A stretch of 64,000 nucleotides of DNA from Polytrichum commune (Eukaryota; Streptophyta; Polytrichopsida; Polytrichales; Polytrichaceae), in contig OX485806.1 in NCBI GenBank assembly GCA_950295325.1, positions 36,454,001 through 36,518,000 on the forward strand. Direction: 5' to 3'. The position numbers and the translations under genes are program-made. The notes below the pieces were generated by a model, which was given only the letters and a program-made list of their open reading frames with translations, was not told where the DNA came from and searched no databases. Below, piece by piece: positions 35,752 through 47,295 of this stretch; position 1 is the first letter of the stretch, and each line of letters starts with the position of its first letter.

Positions 35752-38700
35752 ATGGCGACGTCAGCTGTTAGGGCTCGCGCATTGTGCGCTCCGGAGCTGA
35801 CTGCTTCTCAGCCGTGTTCTTCGTGTGCATCTTCACGGCGACAATGGAATGCGGGCACTTCGATAGGGCGAAGAGGACTGGTATCTGCTGTGAAGTCCAG
35901 GAGAGCGAGTTGTGGAGTTCGGGCGCAGGTTGCGTCTTCGCCTGTGAAGAATGCCATGCAATACAAGAAGCTGGGAGACTCAGACCTTGTCATAAGCGAA
36001 GTTACACTCGGCACGGTGAGGAGTTCATTGGTTGATTTTTTGTGTGGTCATAATCAGCTGGAGTCCAATGGGAACATCACAAGCATCTAAGTCGTATATC
36101 GAATTTGCTTTCACATTGAAACATCACATCAAACTACATTAACATTGAGTCTATGCTTACTAAACATGTATAGAGTTGCGGGTTCAATCTTTACGGGTGG
36201 AGTTCTTTGTGGTGAGAATTAGCTGGAATCCAGGAGGGACTCATCACAAATCTTTGACTTCATTATGAATATTGATATTACATTGATTCAATCAACATCA
36301 ACAGGGAAGTAATACCTACCAAACATAGATAGAATTGCAATATTGCGTTTTTGCATTTTGTAGTTGAGTATAAGTTCCAACTGTGTTGAATGAATCATGG
36401 TGAGTTCATGGTTGGAGTGTTGTGTGGTGAGAATAAGCTGTAATTCAAGAGGAACTTATCACAAAACTTAAAATACATGTGTCACATTGATTCAATTACA
36501 TCAAACTATATCAACGTTGGACCAGTAATTACCAAAGCAAAAATAGCGTTGCTTTGTGATCTTTTATTCCTATAATTACATAGTTGCAAGACCTAAGAGT
36601 TAAGTCGATGTTGGATATATCATTAGCTCAATTTTGAGGTAGGAACCTTGAAGGGTTAGCATATATCAACACTGATCGAACAATTAAACTCTGGTCAGTT
36701 GCTTTTTGAGATGGATTACTCAGTGCTGTAGGCTACAATTCCGAGCTCATCAAACAATTTTGTGGTGTGAAGATGACTTGGGGTAATCAAAATACAGAGA
36801 AGGATGCGCACGAGCAGCTTAGTTACGCCTTCGACAATGGAATTAACATTCTGGACACCGCGGAAGCTGTAAGTATCAACAATTCACCCACTGTCTACAT
36901 TATCTGGTTCACCAAAATACCCCCACTATGATTGGGTGGACCATGGGTATAGCCCCTAAGTTCCCAGATATGTGCCGTGGACAAGCCCTTGGGGGAGATA
37001 GGTGCCAGCCGGCTTGTCCGCGGCCGTTCAGGTGTTCAGACCCGTGTTCAGACCCGTGTTCAGACCCGTTCAGGTGTTCAGACCCGTTCAGGTGAACAGT
37101 AGTCTTTGGGGCCTCTAATTCTCGTAATACCCATTTCAGGATTACGTATAGACTTGGACCAACTTGAAAATGAAGCAACACCTTAATTTACACCGGTTGC
37201 AACATTGCAGTCATCTTTTTCTTTTCTTTCTCATTTCTGAAATTATGTCAGTGGAAATTCTTTCCTCACAGCATTGGCTCAAGCAGGTGCGGCATATACA
37301 GATGTTGTTCTAATTTGGTTCTTCATGTGAATGCTGCAGTATCCGATACCAATGAATGCAGAGACACAAGGTCGAACCGATCGGTACATAAGCACATGGC
37401 TAAAAACCATGCCCAGAGACAAGGTTTGCTCCATTGCAAATGCAAATTCACTTGAGTAAGTTGAATAGGGTTTTGAGGACTGTTAGATGAAAGCTTTGGA
37501 TCTCACAATGTAGTTGAATCTTTCAGAATTAGCTGGATTTGAAGAGAAACTTATCAGAAACTTTTAAATTCACTATTAACACTGGTTTCACATTGATTTA
37601 ATCACATCAAACTACATCAACATAGAATCAATGCCTACCAAACATACCTAGGATTGCAATTTTAATGTTGTGTTGCTATATCTTAATGTGTTGACAACGG
37701 CAATTTTGAAGGGCAGGTTATAGTGGCAACAAAAGTATGCGGGTATTCAGAAAGGTCTGCGTACATTCGGGGGAAGACGCTTCGTGTGAATGAGGAAAAC
37801 ATCACTGCAAGTGTTGAGGAGAGTTTGAAGCGGCTGGGGACTGATCACATTGACCTCCTTCAGATTCATTGGTTTGATCTCTGACCTAGAGCATGTACAT
37901 AATTTCAAAATTCTTGGACAAATTGAGAGATTTGTTCTTACAAAGATGTCTGAGTGATGAGGAATTGGATAACATTGTAAACACATGGAAATGAGCGATT
38001 GTAATTTATCAGCTATATGGTTGCTTTCAGGTGTGAAATTGGTCTAACGAGATTGTTATTGATAGAAAGGTCATATCCATGATGTGTGGCTTCTCTGTGT
38101 CCAGGCCAGATCGGTATGTGGCACTTTTCGGAGAGAGAATCTTCAATCCTAAGAGCATGCGAGAATCCGTTCCAATTGTGGAACAATTACAAGCACTGGA
38201 GAAGGTTATCGACCAAGGCAAGGTATGTAGAACAATTTCTTGGGGTTTAAAGACTAGATTCAAAATTGTTAAGGTTTATGCACAGGGAGTTCCTATGATT
38301 TGCACTTACCTGGAGGTGAAATTTTTTTGAGAACTGGCTTGCAAGCTTGAGCAGGTTAGGTATGTAGGTGTCTCGAATGAAACTTCGTTTGGAGTGATGG
38401 AATTCTGCCATGCTGCTAAGCAACTCGACCTTCCAAAAATTGTCAGCATCCAAAACAACTACAGCCTACTTGTCCGAACTTCATTTGAAGGTGATGTATC
38501 TCAAATTTCATCTCTGTATTCTTCTAAACCCTAAACCTTTAATGCGAAGTACTGGAACTGGTTGTAATCAAATGTATAAATTCAGAGTGTCAATCGAAAT
38601 CTGAGGCACGTTATCACATTGAGGACAGAAATGCGTCTCTGAAATGGATTGCAGAGTTGCACTTTTTTTCCACCATCGATCCTCACAACATTATTTCTTT

Positions 38701-39864
38701 GGCTTGAGCAACTCGTAAGTTGCTGGATATGGTGCTTCCAACATGATGTTTGACATGTTTTCTGTTGGCCATTGCATTCTTTTTGAACCAGTTGACTTGA
38801 TAGAGGTGTGCGTACCGCAAAATTACAATGTGGGGTTGCTTGCTTATTCTCCTCTTGCTGGAGGTTCACTTACTGGAAAATATCTAAATCCTGAGGCATC
38901 CGCTTCAGGGCGGTTTAATCTGTTCCCCGGATACATGGGCCGATATAATAAGTCACTTGCTCGGGTAAGTTCATCATTCTTTATTCTCCTCGTTTATTAT
39001 TCTTTCCTCCTTTTGTTTTTGATCCGTTCTTTTAGCAGAATGTTGTATCTTTTCTCTTAAGTTCTTACCTTGTTCCCTTTTCCATGGGCCATCCTGTCAA
39101 GATGTTTTTGGGGAGTTTTTTAAATTAGGTAATTACTCATGACAAAAGAAAATTTTAATGACAAAGAAAGAGTATATCATGAAATTCCATGATATACTTG
39201 ACATTGTGCTAGGCTTCTGATCTCAATGGTTTGCTGATGAAGTTCACTGTCGAGATTATTATTGTGCATAACAATAGCAATAGCAATATCAATAACTTTC
39301 ATATCAGTACACTAAACATCTGAATTAGTGTGGCATTAGAATTGGTGTGCAAGTTAATTAGAGTGGCCTTTATGACTTGTTATTTCGCACCAAGTGTTAT
39401 GTGACACCCTCTCGAGTTGCCATCCAGTGATTGCAAGTTAATCAATGTGGGTTGATGATGAATAGTGTGGGCCTCACTAAATCAGATGTTTAGTGTAGTC
39501 CCCCTCCCATCATATTATCAATTACGGATTAGCTAGGGCTTACTCAATTCCAGGTCAGCGCGGTTCGAACTTGATGGAGGGATGACCTTTTCACTGTCTG
39601 ACCTATTGGGGTGGGTTGAAACTGCAGGAGGCTGTCAGCGAGTATTTAAAGATAGCAAAGAAGCATAAGTTGAGCCCAGTTGAGCTTGCTCTGGGATTCT
39701 GTAGGGACCGATCTTTTGTTACTAGCTCAATTATAGGTGCAACCAGCATGGAGCAGCTGAAGGAAAATATTGATGCTTTCACAAAAACTAGGCCGTTGTC
39801 GGAAGAGGTGAATGCAGATATCGGCGCTGTGTTCAATAGATATAGGGATCCTGCCATTGTGTGA
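35752..39864 (+). CDS. plastid aldo/keto reductase, eight exons
   Basis: NAD(P)H-linked oxidoreductase of the aldo/keto reductase fold; closest in memory to Arabidopsis At1g04420, substrate not known to me. Exons 35752-36015, 36773-36868, 37340-37423, 37717-37871, 38105-38222, 38355-38490, 38792-38964, 39628-39864 join in phase to 420 residues. Residues 1 to about 65 are Ala/Ser/Arg-rich (MATSAVRARALC) and look like a chloroplast transit peptide; the enzyme domain starts MQYKKLGDSDLVISEVTLGT. The catalytic tetrad is visible: Asp116 (NILDTAEA), Tyr121 (YPIPM), Lys154 (IVATK), His199 (LLQIHW). LLAYSPLAGGSLTGKY and SIIGATSMEQLKENI near the C-terminus are the cofactor-binding segments. The upstream in-frame ATG at 35710 is ignored because the family-like transit peptide starts at 35752. 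A broken partial copy lies at 29719-31365. Confidence 0.94.
36100..36560. repeat. degenerate repeat units in reductase intron 1
   Basis: Three diverged units of the pattern CACATTGATTCAATCACATC, AAACTACATCAACAT, ACCTACCAAACATA, GTTGCA are spaced 120-200 bp apart. Single units occur at 30405-30480 and 37590-37665 within the duplicated reductase segments, and inverted units near 27600-27900. Confidence 0.55.
37018..37095. repeat. short tandem repeat GTTCAGACCC / GTTCAGGT
   Basis: Alternating units GTTCAGGT and GTTCAGACCCGT repeat about seven times in intron 2 of the aldo/keto reductase gene. It is a minisatellite; the GC-rich block just before it (36990-37025) is unlike the surrounding AT-rich intron. 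Confidence 0.8.
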
Positions 39865-42800
39865 AGAAGTAGCTACTTAATTACAACAATCTTTGTCCAG
39901 CACCAAGAATACATCATTCACTTTCAAAATTGGGTCTCGGATTTGATGTTATGTCCACTGATAATTTTTATAAAAGAGGTGTTAAAAGAGGTAGAAGTGG
40001 GTGACCATAGCCAAACTGTCAAAGCTGGATTGGCTTCTGCTATGGTTGTGAAGTTTATTAGACTGGCAAGCTTTGCGTGCCGTTTACACAAGAGTGTGAT
40101 TTGAGTTGTTTTCTCGTGAATGCAACTTTTTCAGGGAATGTTAGAATGATCACTATTTGGAGGTTTCCAACCTCTACACAGAATACAGCAACAAAGCTTC
40201 AAGCCTGGAAAGTTCAATTTAAAAGAAGGACTTGTCATTTTTTTATTAAAATATATATTTGAAGACTCTTGAGCCTGTTCATTAAAAATCCTGCAACCTC
40301 TTCATGATTTTACTCTGTTTCAATAGGCATGGTAGTCCTTGGTTGTATATTCATGTTGGGTAGCAATTTGCATGGAAGTTGACCGTTAGACCTCCAGTTG
40401 TGCCCTATCGGAGCTTAAAGTGACACCCTCAGGGTTGTTGCTGATTTGGGTTTTCTTACCATTAATTTTTTTTTAAAAGTAACCAAGGTTCGCAAATAAG
40501 TTTAAAACATGCACATTATTTTATTTTATTTTATTTTCTAGATTTTAAATTTCTAGATTTTAAATTTTAAATTTTTTGGGTGGCTCCTATAAACCATTAA
40601 AGTGCATTATAACACTTTTGGATCTTTAGGTGTCATATAGGGGAGTCCACTAATGTTGGATTGTTAGGTGAAAACCACCTCAAAATCAACTTGTAAAATG
40701 CAAGAGTTTTTTTAAAAAAAATTTAAATTTTTTATTTTATTGAATGAGGGTATTGTTCACATTTTGTGGAACACTTTCTACACTATCTCGTTAAGTGAGT
40801 AGATCTTAGATTAGACATTATGATTAGCTAAAGTTGGTGGTCTTCTTTGAATCCTTTTTACACTGCCATCACAATCGGCCAAAATGACGCTATGTTGTAG
40901 TTGCATATGATTACCGTAGTACCATAGCTGGTTCGTTCAAAAATAATTCTAAAAATAAAAAACGTAAAAATTATGAAATTATGAAGACAGAAAAACGAAA
41001 ATAAAATTAATTAATTTTTGCAATCTTTTGGTGTTTCTAAGCCATTTAAGGTCATTTTTACTGATTTTTTTGCTAAAAATGAAAATTGAGAAATTCAGTT
41101 TTTTGAGAGGCGAACCTTATTTTTTCAAAATAAATAAATATTCATTCGCCAGGGGACGAACCAGCTATTGTGTTACGGTAGTGGCTTTCATAATTGGCTT
41201 ACTTATGCACCATCACACTCACTTGTTAACACTTTAGGAATGAAATATAGATGTCGATTTATGTATGATGATCTTTTAGGGATACATACCTTAGCTTGTT
41301 GCATTTTCACCTTCCTAGTAAAATGAGTATGTATTACTAGACACCACGACGCCCTAGCCCTAGCCCTAGAAATGCATAATGCACATGATTAGATAAGTCC
41401 ATTAAGTACAAAGGGTAACTTATCACCCACTTCCACCAGAAAATTGTGATAGATAATGCCCAAGGGGATGGCCCCCTTAATTATGCGATGCCCCGCTTGA
41501 GAGTATTACCATGTGTAAAGAGTTGAGAAGCTTTTCTAGCCATTAGATCTTGATTATGGCATGAGAACCGTCAATCTATGTAAGGGATTGGCTGTTGCAT
41601 AAGGATTGCCCAAATATCACAACAAGATATAATTGTTTGGAAGGCCCCCGTCAATAAAAAAATATTGGGGCATGATCGCCATGCCTCGATATCACAAGGT
41701 TTTCGGGGGGCTAAATTCCAAGCTGGGATTTATATGTGAAAATGAGGGATGGAGTACACCCTGAGCTCTATAAGGTCACTCTTCATAATGTAACTCCCTC
41801 TCTAAGATCCCAAAACCCTAGGGAACGGATATGCTTAGTTTAGATTTCCTCCCATATATCACAAGATTTGACATTAAAATAATCCACTAGAGAATTTGAA
41901 CTAGAGGCTCGCATGCATCACGTTATCATCATTGTCATTGTTGTCATTATTGCAGTTTTGACTTTGTCTTATTCCAATATGTCACATGCTACACTAATCC
42001 TCTATTATCATGCATCCATGTTAACATTACAAACCTTTTTAATGTCACGTGCATTGTGGTTGCCAACTACATTATATTAGGGAGGTTAGAGTGTATGCTC
42101 ATTGAGATGAATGCGAGGGAAACTATTTTGGAGATTCTAGTGAGGAAGACAAACACATGCCGATGACAACGTGGAAAATGGCTCAATGGGTGCATCCAAC
42201 AAGAAGCGCATTCATAAGTTGCCACGTTGGATATCTGCAACAAGCTAGATCACAAATGGGAATGGTCATTAGAGTAGAGGTGCCCATAACCGTTCATTTA
42301 AGATATCATGCACTAGATTTGGAGAAGTATAAGGCGGTGCAAATTTTTCCCGTCTAGGAAGATAGAAATCAAAAGGACTGCAATTTTTTTGGTAATTTTA
42401 TTCCTTGAATTGAAATTATTGTGAATTTTTGAAGCCAAAAGTAGGCCCAAACACATTACTAATGTCTAGAGCTTGCCATAATCGCTCATTTTAACTGCTC
42501 ATTCCTCCCCACTTTAGCATTCAAATCCAAGACATGTGTCATGGCACTATTGTTCCGGCCTAATCAAAATTCTAGTACCCTATAGATTGTTGATGGGGTC
42601 ACGATCTGGAATAGACCTCTACTGTAATTCTCATAAAATCAAGGTTTGGGACTAAACCCATGGGTTCATCTGCTTTACTTTACGGATACAAAACTCTATT
42701 GGTTGCCCAATTGGGACTTGTAATTTGGACCCTAAATTTGCACATAGCTCTCACCCCTCACAATTGGGGCCCAAATCACCATGCATGTCCCTAAACAAGC

Positions 42801-43836
42801 ATTGTATAGTAGAGGCGACTATTCTTGATTAGGACCCCATCAATAATCTATAGAGTACAAGTATTTTGATCAATTTGGGATGGAATTTTGATTAGGTTGG
42901 CACTAAATTTTGATCAAGCTGAGAATAATAATGTCATGACACATGTCCTGGTTTTGAGTGCTAAAATGGGGAGGAATGAGTGGTTATGACAAACTCTAGA
43001 CATTGGTAATGTGTTCGGACCAACTTTTGGCTTCGAAAATTCACAATAATTTCAATTTAAGGAATAAAATTACTGAAAAATTTATAGTCCTCCTTATTTC
43101 TATCTTCCTACATGGGAGAAATTTACACCGCCTTATACTTCTCAAGATCTTGCGCAAAATCTCTTAAGTGATCGGTTATGGGCGCCTTTACTCTAATTGC
43201 CTTTCCAATGAGCATTCCCCTACACTTTACGGAGAGGAGTTGAATGCCCCACAAAATGGCTTTCCGGAGGAGTCCCACGTGGCTTCGCATCGCACACACA
43301 AGTGGCACAAGCACTCGCTCTCCTTTTGCGTCGTTGGCTTCTCCTTTTGCTGCAGCTTCCAATTTCATTGGGCCCATCCTTTTGCTGCGAGCGGAACGCT
43401 TTTGAGGAGGAAGATGAAGCTGCAGTGAGCTTGAAGAGGGAGGAGAAAGGGAGAGGATTTTGCGCGGTAGTAATCTAAATCCAGGCCTCACAGAAATGAA
43501 GAACATCATCGCAACCTTGGGGTTTCGCAGATGCTTTAACTTAGTTCTTAAACAGTTGGGAAGAATTTGAACTTGAATTTTGAAACATCTGTTTAAGGAA
43601 GATGGATCTGTGCAACAGTTTTTCTGTGCACCAAGTAGAAATTACACTTGCTCCTCTGTGAACGTGTTGTTGGAGAAACCACCTATTCCTACAAGGTTTT
43701 TCATCTTTCGTCTTGAAAACTATCAGTTGATGTGAACTCTTGTATCACTTTGTTTGAAAGCAGATAATTTTTTTCCTAAGAATTTACTCAGCCGCTGTAG
43801 AGGATTTCAGAATAGTTCAGAATAAAGGATTCGACA
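39865..43836. other. intergenic with inverted repeat
   Basis: Starts with the 3' UTR of the reductase. AT-rich with A/T homopolymer tracts near 40500-41030. The only clear structure is the inverted repeat at 42238-43205. No gene I can support; the 5' leader of the next gene occupies the last few hundred bases. Confidence 0.5.
42238..43205. repeat. large inverted repeat with open arms
   Basis: Left arm about 42238-42640 and right arm about 42800-43205 are inverted copies with roughly 80-85 percent match by eye, joined by about 160 bp. Each arm, read towards the centre, has an open frame: IRVEVPITVHLRYHALDLEK on the plus strand and IRVKAPITDHLRDFAQDLEK on the minus strand. On the minus strand the frame runs from 43509 without a stop for 128 codons and beyond. 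It could be a foldback transposon that captured a gene piece or an inverted duplication of a small exon. Confidence 0.6.
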
Positions 43837-46800
43837 ATGGGGGCAATTGTTGTTTCATCCTATATAGGCACTCAGCAGATAGCACCGAAAATTTTTCAGG
43901 CCTCGCATCGGAGATGCTCTTTGTACTTCGTCCAAGTGAGGGTCCAGTCATTAGGAAAATCTGCCTCGAATTCCTCTTCAACTTTTTTTACTGTTAATAA
44001 TGAACTTAGTAAGGCTGGATATGGGGTGTCTGTAGAAAAGTTGGGATTAGGGTTTTCTCGGGCCAGGTCTGTGATAATCAGATCCAAAAAGGTAGAAGAC
44101 GGCGAGCAGGAGTTGACTAAAGACGACCGAGAATTACCTGGTGAGTCTCATCTCTTTCCACTTTGCAAAGGTTTTGAGCTGAATTTAGTTGAGCAATTTA
44201 GGTATTGGATTGAATCTGATCATAAATTCCAAGATGTGATATCAGCAAGTCCGGTGCTTCATATGCCTGCAGCTGGTTTTCTTCAGAAAAATCTACTCTG
44301 TAGATATTCTTGTAACCAACATATGTTATTTTCATGGGAATATTTGAATTTGCATTTCTTTGACGTACTTTTGCTTTCCTGTTGACTCGGATTCAATCTG
44401 CTGAATAGCTTGAGTTTCCAAAATATTTCAAAGTTTTTGATTTGAGTTGTGTTCAGAAATTTACATGTTAATGTTTAGATATCAACTTGATGATCATAAT
44501 CTCTTCAAGATGTGATATCAGCAACTCCAATGCTCATATTCCTGTAACTATTTTCTTGAAGAATACTTTTCAACAAACAAGCCAGATATTCTTGTAAACA
44601 GGATATGTTGGTTTTTCGTGAATATCTGAACTTGTAATTCTTTGCCATACTTTGCTTTCCTGGCGACTCGGATTCAATCTGCTTTCCATATGGCAATTGA
44701 ATAGTTTGAGTTTCCAAGAGGATTTCAAAGATTTTGATGTGAGTTCTGTTGAGAACTTTAGGTATTAACTTTTAGATATCAACTTGATGATTATAATCTC
44801 TCCAAGATGTGATATCAGTGAGTCCGGTGCTCATATCCATGCAGCTGCTTTCTTGATAATAATCCCGCTCTGCAAACAAGCCAGACAATTTTATAACCAA
44901 CATCTATTGTAACATCTGTTATGACATCTACTACTTACATTTTTTGTGAATATATCGAACTTATGTTTCTTTGTCATACTTTTGCTTTCCTGTCGAGATT
45001 TGATCTGCTTTCCATATCACAGCTGAGCTGTTCGAGTTTTCAACAATATTTCAAAGATTTAGAGTTGAAATTTTGTTGAGCAAATTTAAATATGAGATTG
45101 AATCTGATCATAATTTCCAAGATATGTGATTTCAGCAAGTCCAAGTGCTCATATGCCTGCAGCTTTCTTCTAGAAAAGAATTTGTACTCTGCAAACAAGC
45201 AAGACATTCTTGAAACCAGTGTTGGTCTGGTATCATCTTTTTCTCATACCATTCGGGTATCTATAATGAGGATTTCACTTTTTTTGATAACCGTAGGGTA
45301 TGGCTATTTGACAGTATTGTTGTTTTGGATAACATTCGGGTCTATATACCATGTGGGAACCTTCGTACCTAGTCAGAGTCACCCTAGTATCAGAATGCAG
45401 TTTAGAATGGTGTTGACCCAAATTACAACTCATGTATACAGAGGCTCTCACCTTAAAATACCCACCAAATATAAATATTTGGATGCTATTGCAATTTTCA
45501 TACGGTTAGGTTCTTTGATACCATTGTCGATGTTGATAATTGATACCATGCATTCACCTATATACCAGACCAACATTGCTTGTAACTCACATATGTTGGT
45601 GACGTCTGGGGTTACGCTGCTTAAACATTTTCATGTGAACATTTGAACTTGCATTTCGCATGTTCACATGCACACATGGCAGCTGACAACTTATATCGGG
45701 TGGTGGCTTGTGCATGTGGAATTGAAGCATCATGGTCTTCCATCCAGCGTGCTAATACGGTTTCGAAAATATTCATGGCCGCCTTTCTATACATCTCCTT
45801 GTTCTTTGGAATAAGCATTATGGACAACGAAATGGGAGGTGGAGGAAAAGGAGGACGACGGCGGCCGCGCCAGTAGTGAGGTAACTTGCCATTTGTTTAC
45901 TGCTCCTCGATTTCATGTTTAAAGGATTGAATAGCATGTTGATGATGTGTATCAAATTTTGATGATGTGCATCTTTGACAAACATTTAGGTATTTCTACA
46001 GTTGGACGCTCCTTCCATCCTGCCTTTTCACCTTAACTCTCCCTTCGCGTTTGACTTTCCATGTGTTGAGTTTTATAAGATAAGCAGGCCTAATTCGGTT
46101 ACGCATCTGAAATGGACACCTATATTTGAGTGTTGTGTGGTTAAGTTTGGATCTAAGAATGGACACCAAAAAGACGTGTTGAAAAGAGATTGGACTACAT
46201 GCTCAAAAGTTTGTTAACCATTCTAGGCTAAATCGTCAACATCATTGTGTGTGGGGGGGGGAGGGACTTCGTATCATATTATAACAAACAGAATCTTGAC
46301 TTTGATAATAATAAGATATTCATATGAGCTCTGAAAATTATGAGGAAACTGCGTAAGGCCATGATTTGGATTTGCTATCATCTCGCACTAATCACGTGTT
46401 TCATATCCTTGGAGAAGCAGTTTAAAGTCTCTGTTTTAGGCCCGCTTACCTTAGGTAGAGAATACTATAATTTCAATTGGCGTGAAATGTTCAAAACATG
46501 TATCATGTTTCAAGTGCTGAACATTATGTTGATGATGTTATCTTTTGGTCGTGTGCACCTTTGATGAACATTTAGATATTTCTATAGTTGGGTGCTTCTT
46601 CCATCCTGCCTTTACCTTTGAATCCTCCCATTGTGTTCCACTTTCCACTTTCTGGGTAAGGTTGACATGCCTACATCAAACACAACAATAATCTGGATAC
46701 CTCTATATGAGTGGTATGTGCTGAAGTGCGGATCTAAGAGCTGGCACCACAAAAACATGTGATCAAAAGATATTGGATTGCGTGCTCAAATAAGCTAACC

Positions 46801-47295
46801 ATTCTAGGCTCACTAGTCAACATGATTGGGGGGGACGTACATGACCACTTAATGAGCACGATAATGTTCACTTTGATAATGAATAAGATATCAATATGAA
46901 CTCCAAAAATCATGAGGTAAATGGCTATGGGCATAATTTGGATTTCCTAATCATCTTGCACTGATTGTGTGTTTCATATCATATGAGAAGCGGATGCAGA
47001 GAGAAAAGTATCCATCTAAGGCACATCTACCTCAGGAAGTTTTTTTTTCAGAGAGAATACTGTGATCTAAAATCGTCTGAAATTTGTTAATGCATGTCCC
47101 AAGTATCAGATGTAGTTAATCTTTGAAGCTATAACCTGACACATGCAGCAGTGATGTTGGTGAATATTTGTGCATTAGTATTTCATTAACTGTAAACTGG
47201 CATTGGATCATTCTTTGCAGGGAACACAGTATTGGAGTGGAACTGATTGTTCTAAAGACCCTGGGAAGTGCAGATACTTAAAGATGTACATATAA
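43837..47295 (+). CDS. unrecognised plastid-type single-span membrane protein
   Basis: Exon 1 43837-44140 starts MGAIVVSSYIGTQQIA and is Ser/Arg-rich with few acidic residues, like a plastid transit peptide, then KKVEDGEQELTKDDRELP. Exon 2 starts at 45683 (acceptor GGCAG) and joins in phase as ADNLYRVVACACG, then a membrane span (IFMAAFLYISLFFGISI) and MDNEMGG; this frame stops at 45876, giving 165 residues. However, exon 2 has its splice donor after that stop (GAG|GTAACT at 45880), and shifting one base near 45838 gives an open frame VEEKEDDGGRASSE that joins exactly in phase to a third exon, 47221-47295, coding GTQYWSGTDCSKDPGKCRY and a stop. So either the last exon is 3' UTR or one base is extra here. 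I recognise no family. Confidence 0.6.
44170..45200. repeat. four-copy tandem repeat inside an intron
   Basis: Four diverged units with a period of about 280-310 bp, recognisable by CAAGATGTGATATCAGCAA at about 44228, 44508, 44805 and 45118, each followed by CTCATAT..CTGCAGCT and later GCTTTCCTG. Because the first unit begins at the donor side of exon 1, the unit may have arisen from the native intron. Confidence 0.75.
45218..45592. mobile_element. TIR element, GTGTTGGTCTGGTAT family
   Basis: Left GTGTTGGTCTGGTATC and right inverted ATGTTGGTCTGGTATATAGG. The best preserved member of the family also seen at 8955-9285. It lies just before exon 2 of the unrecognised plastid-type gene. Confidence 0.6.
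45925..47035. repeat. two-copy tandem repeat in an intron
   Basis: About 45925-46445 and 46520-47035 are diverged direct copies (shared CTTCCATCCTGCCTTT, ACCATTCTAGGCT, ATTTGGATTT..TATCATCT). Part of the unit is the inverse of the dispersed repeat at 4920-5210 and 49150-49350, so a transposon remnant was probably carried along in the duplication. Confidence 0.6.
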
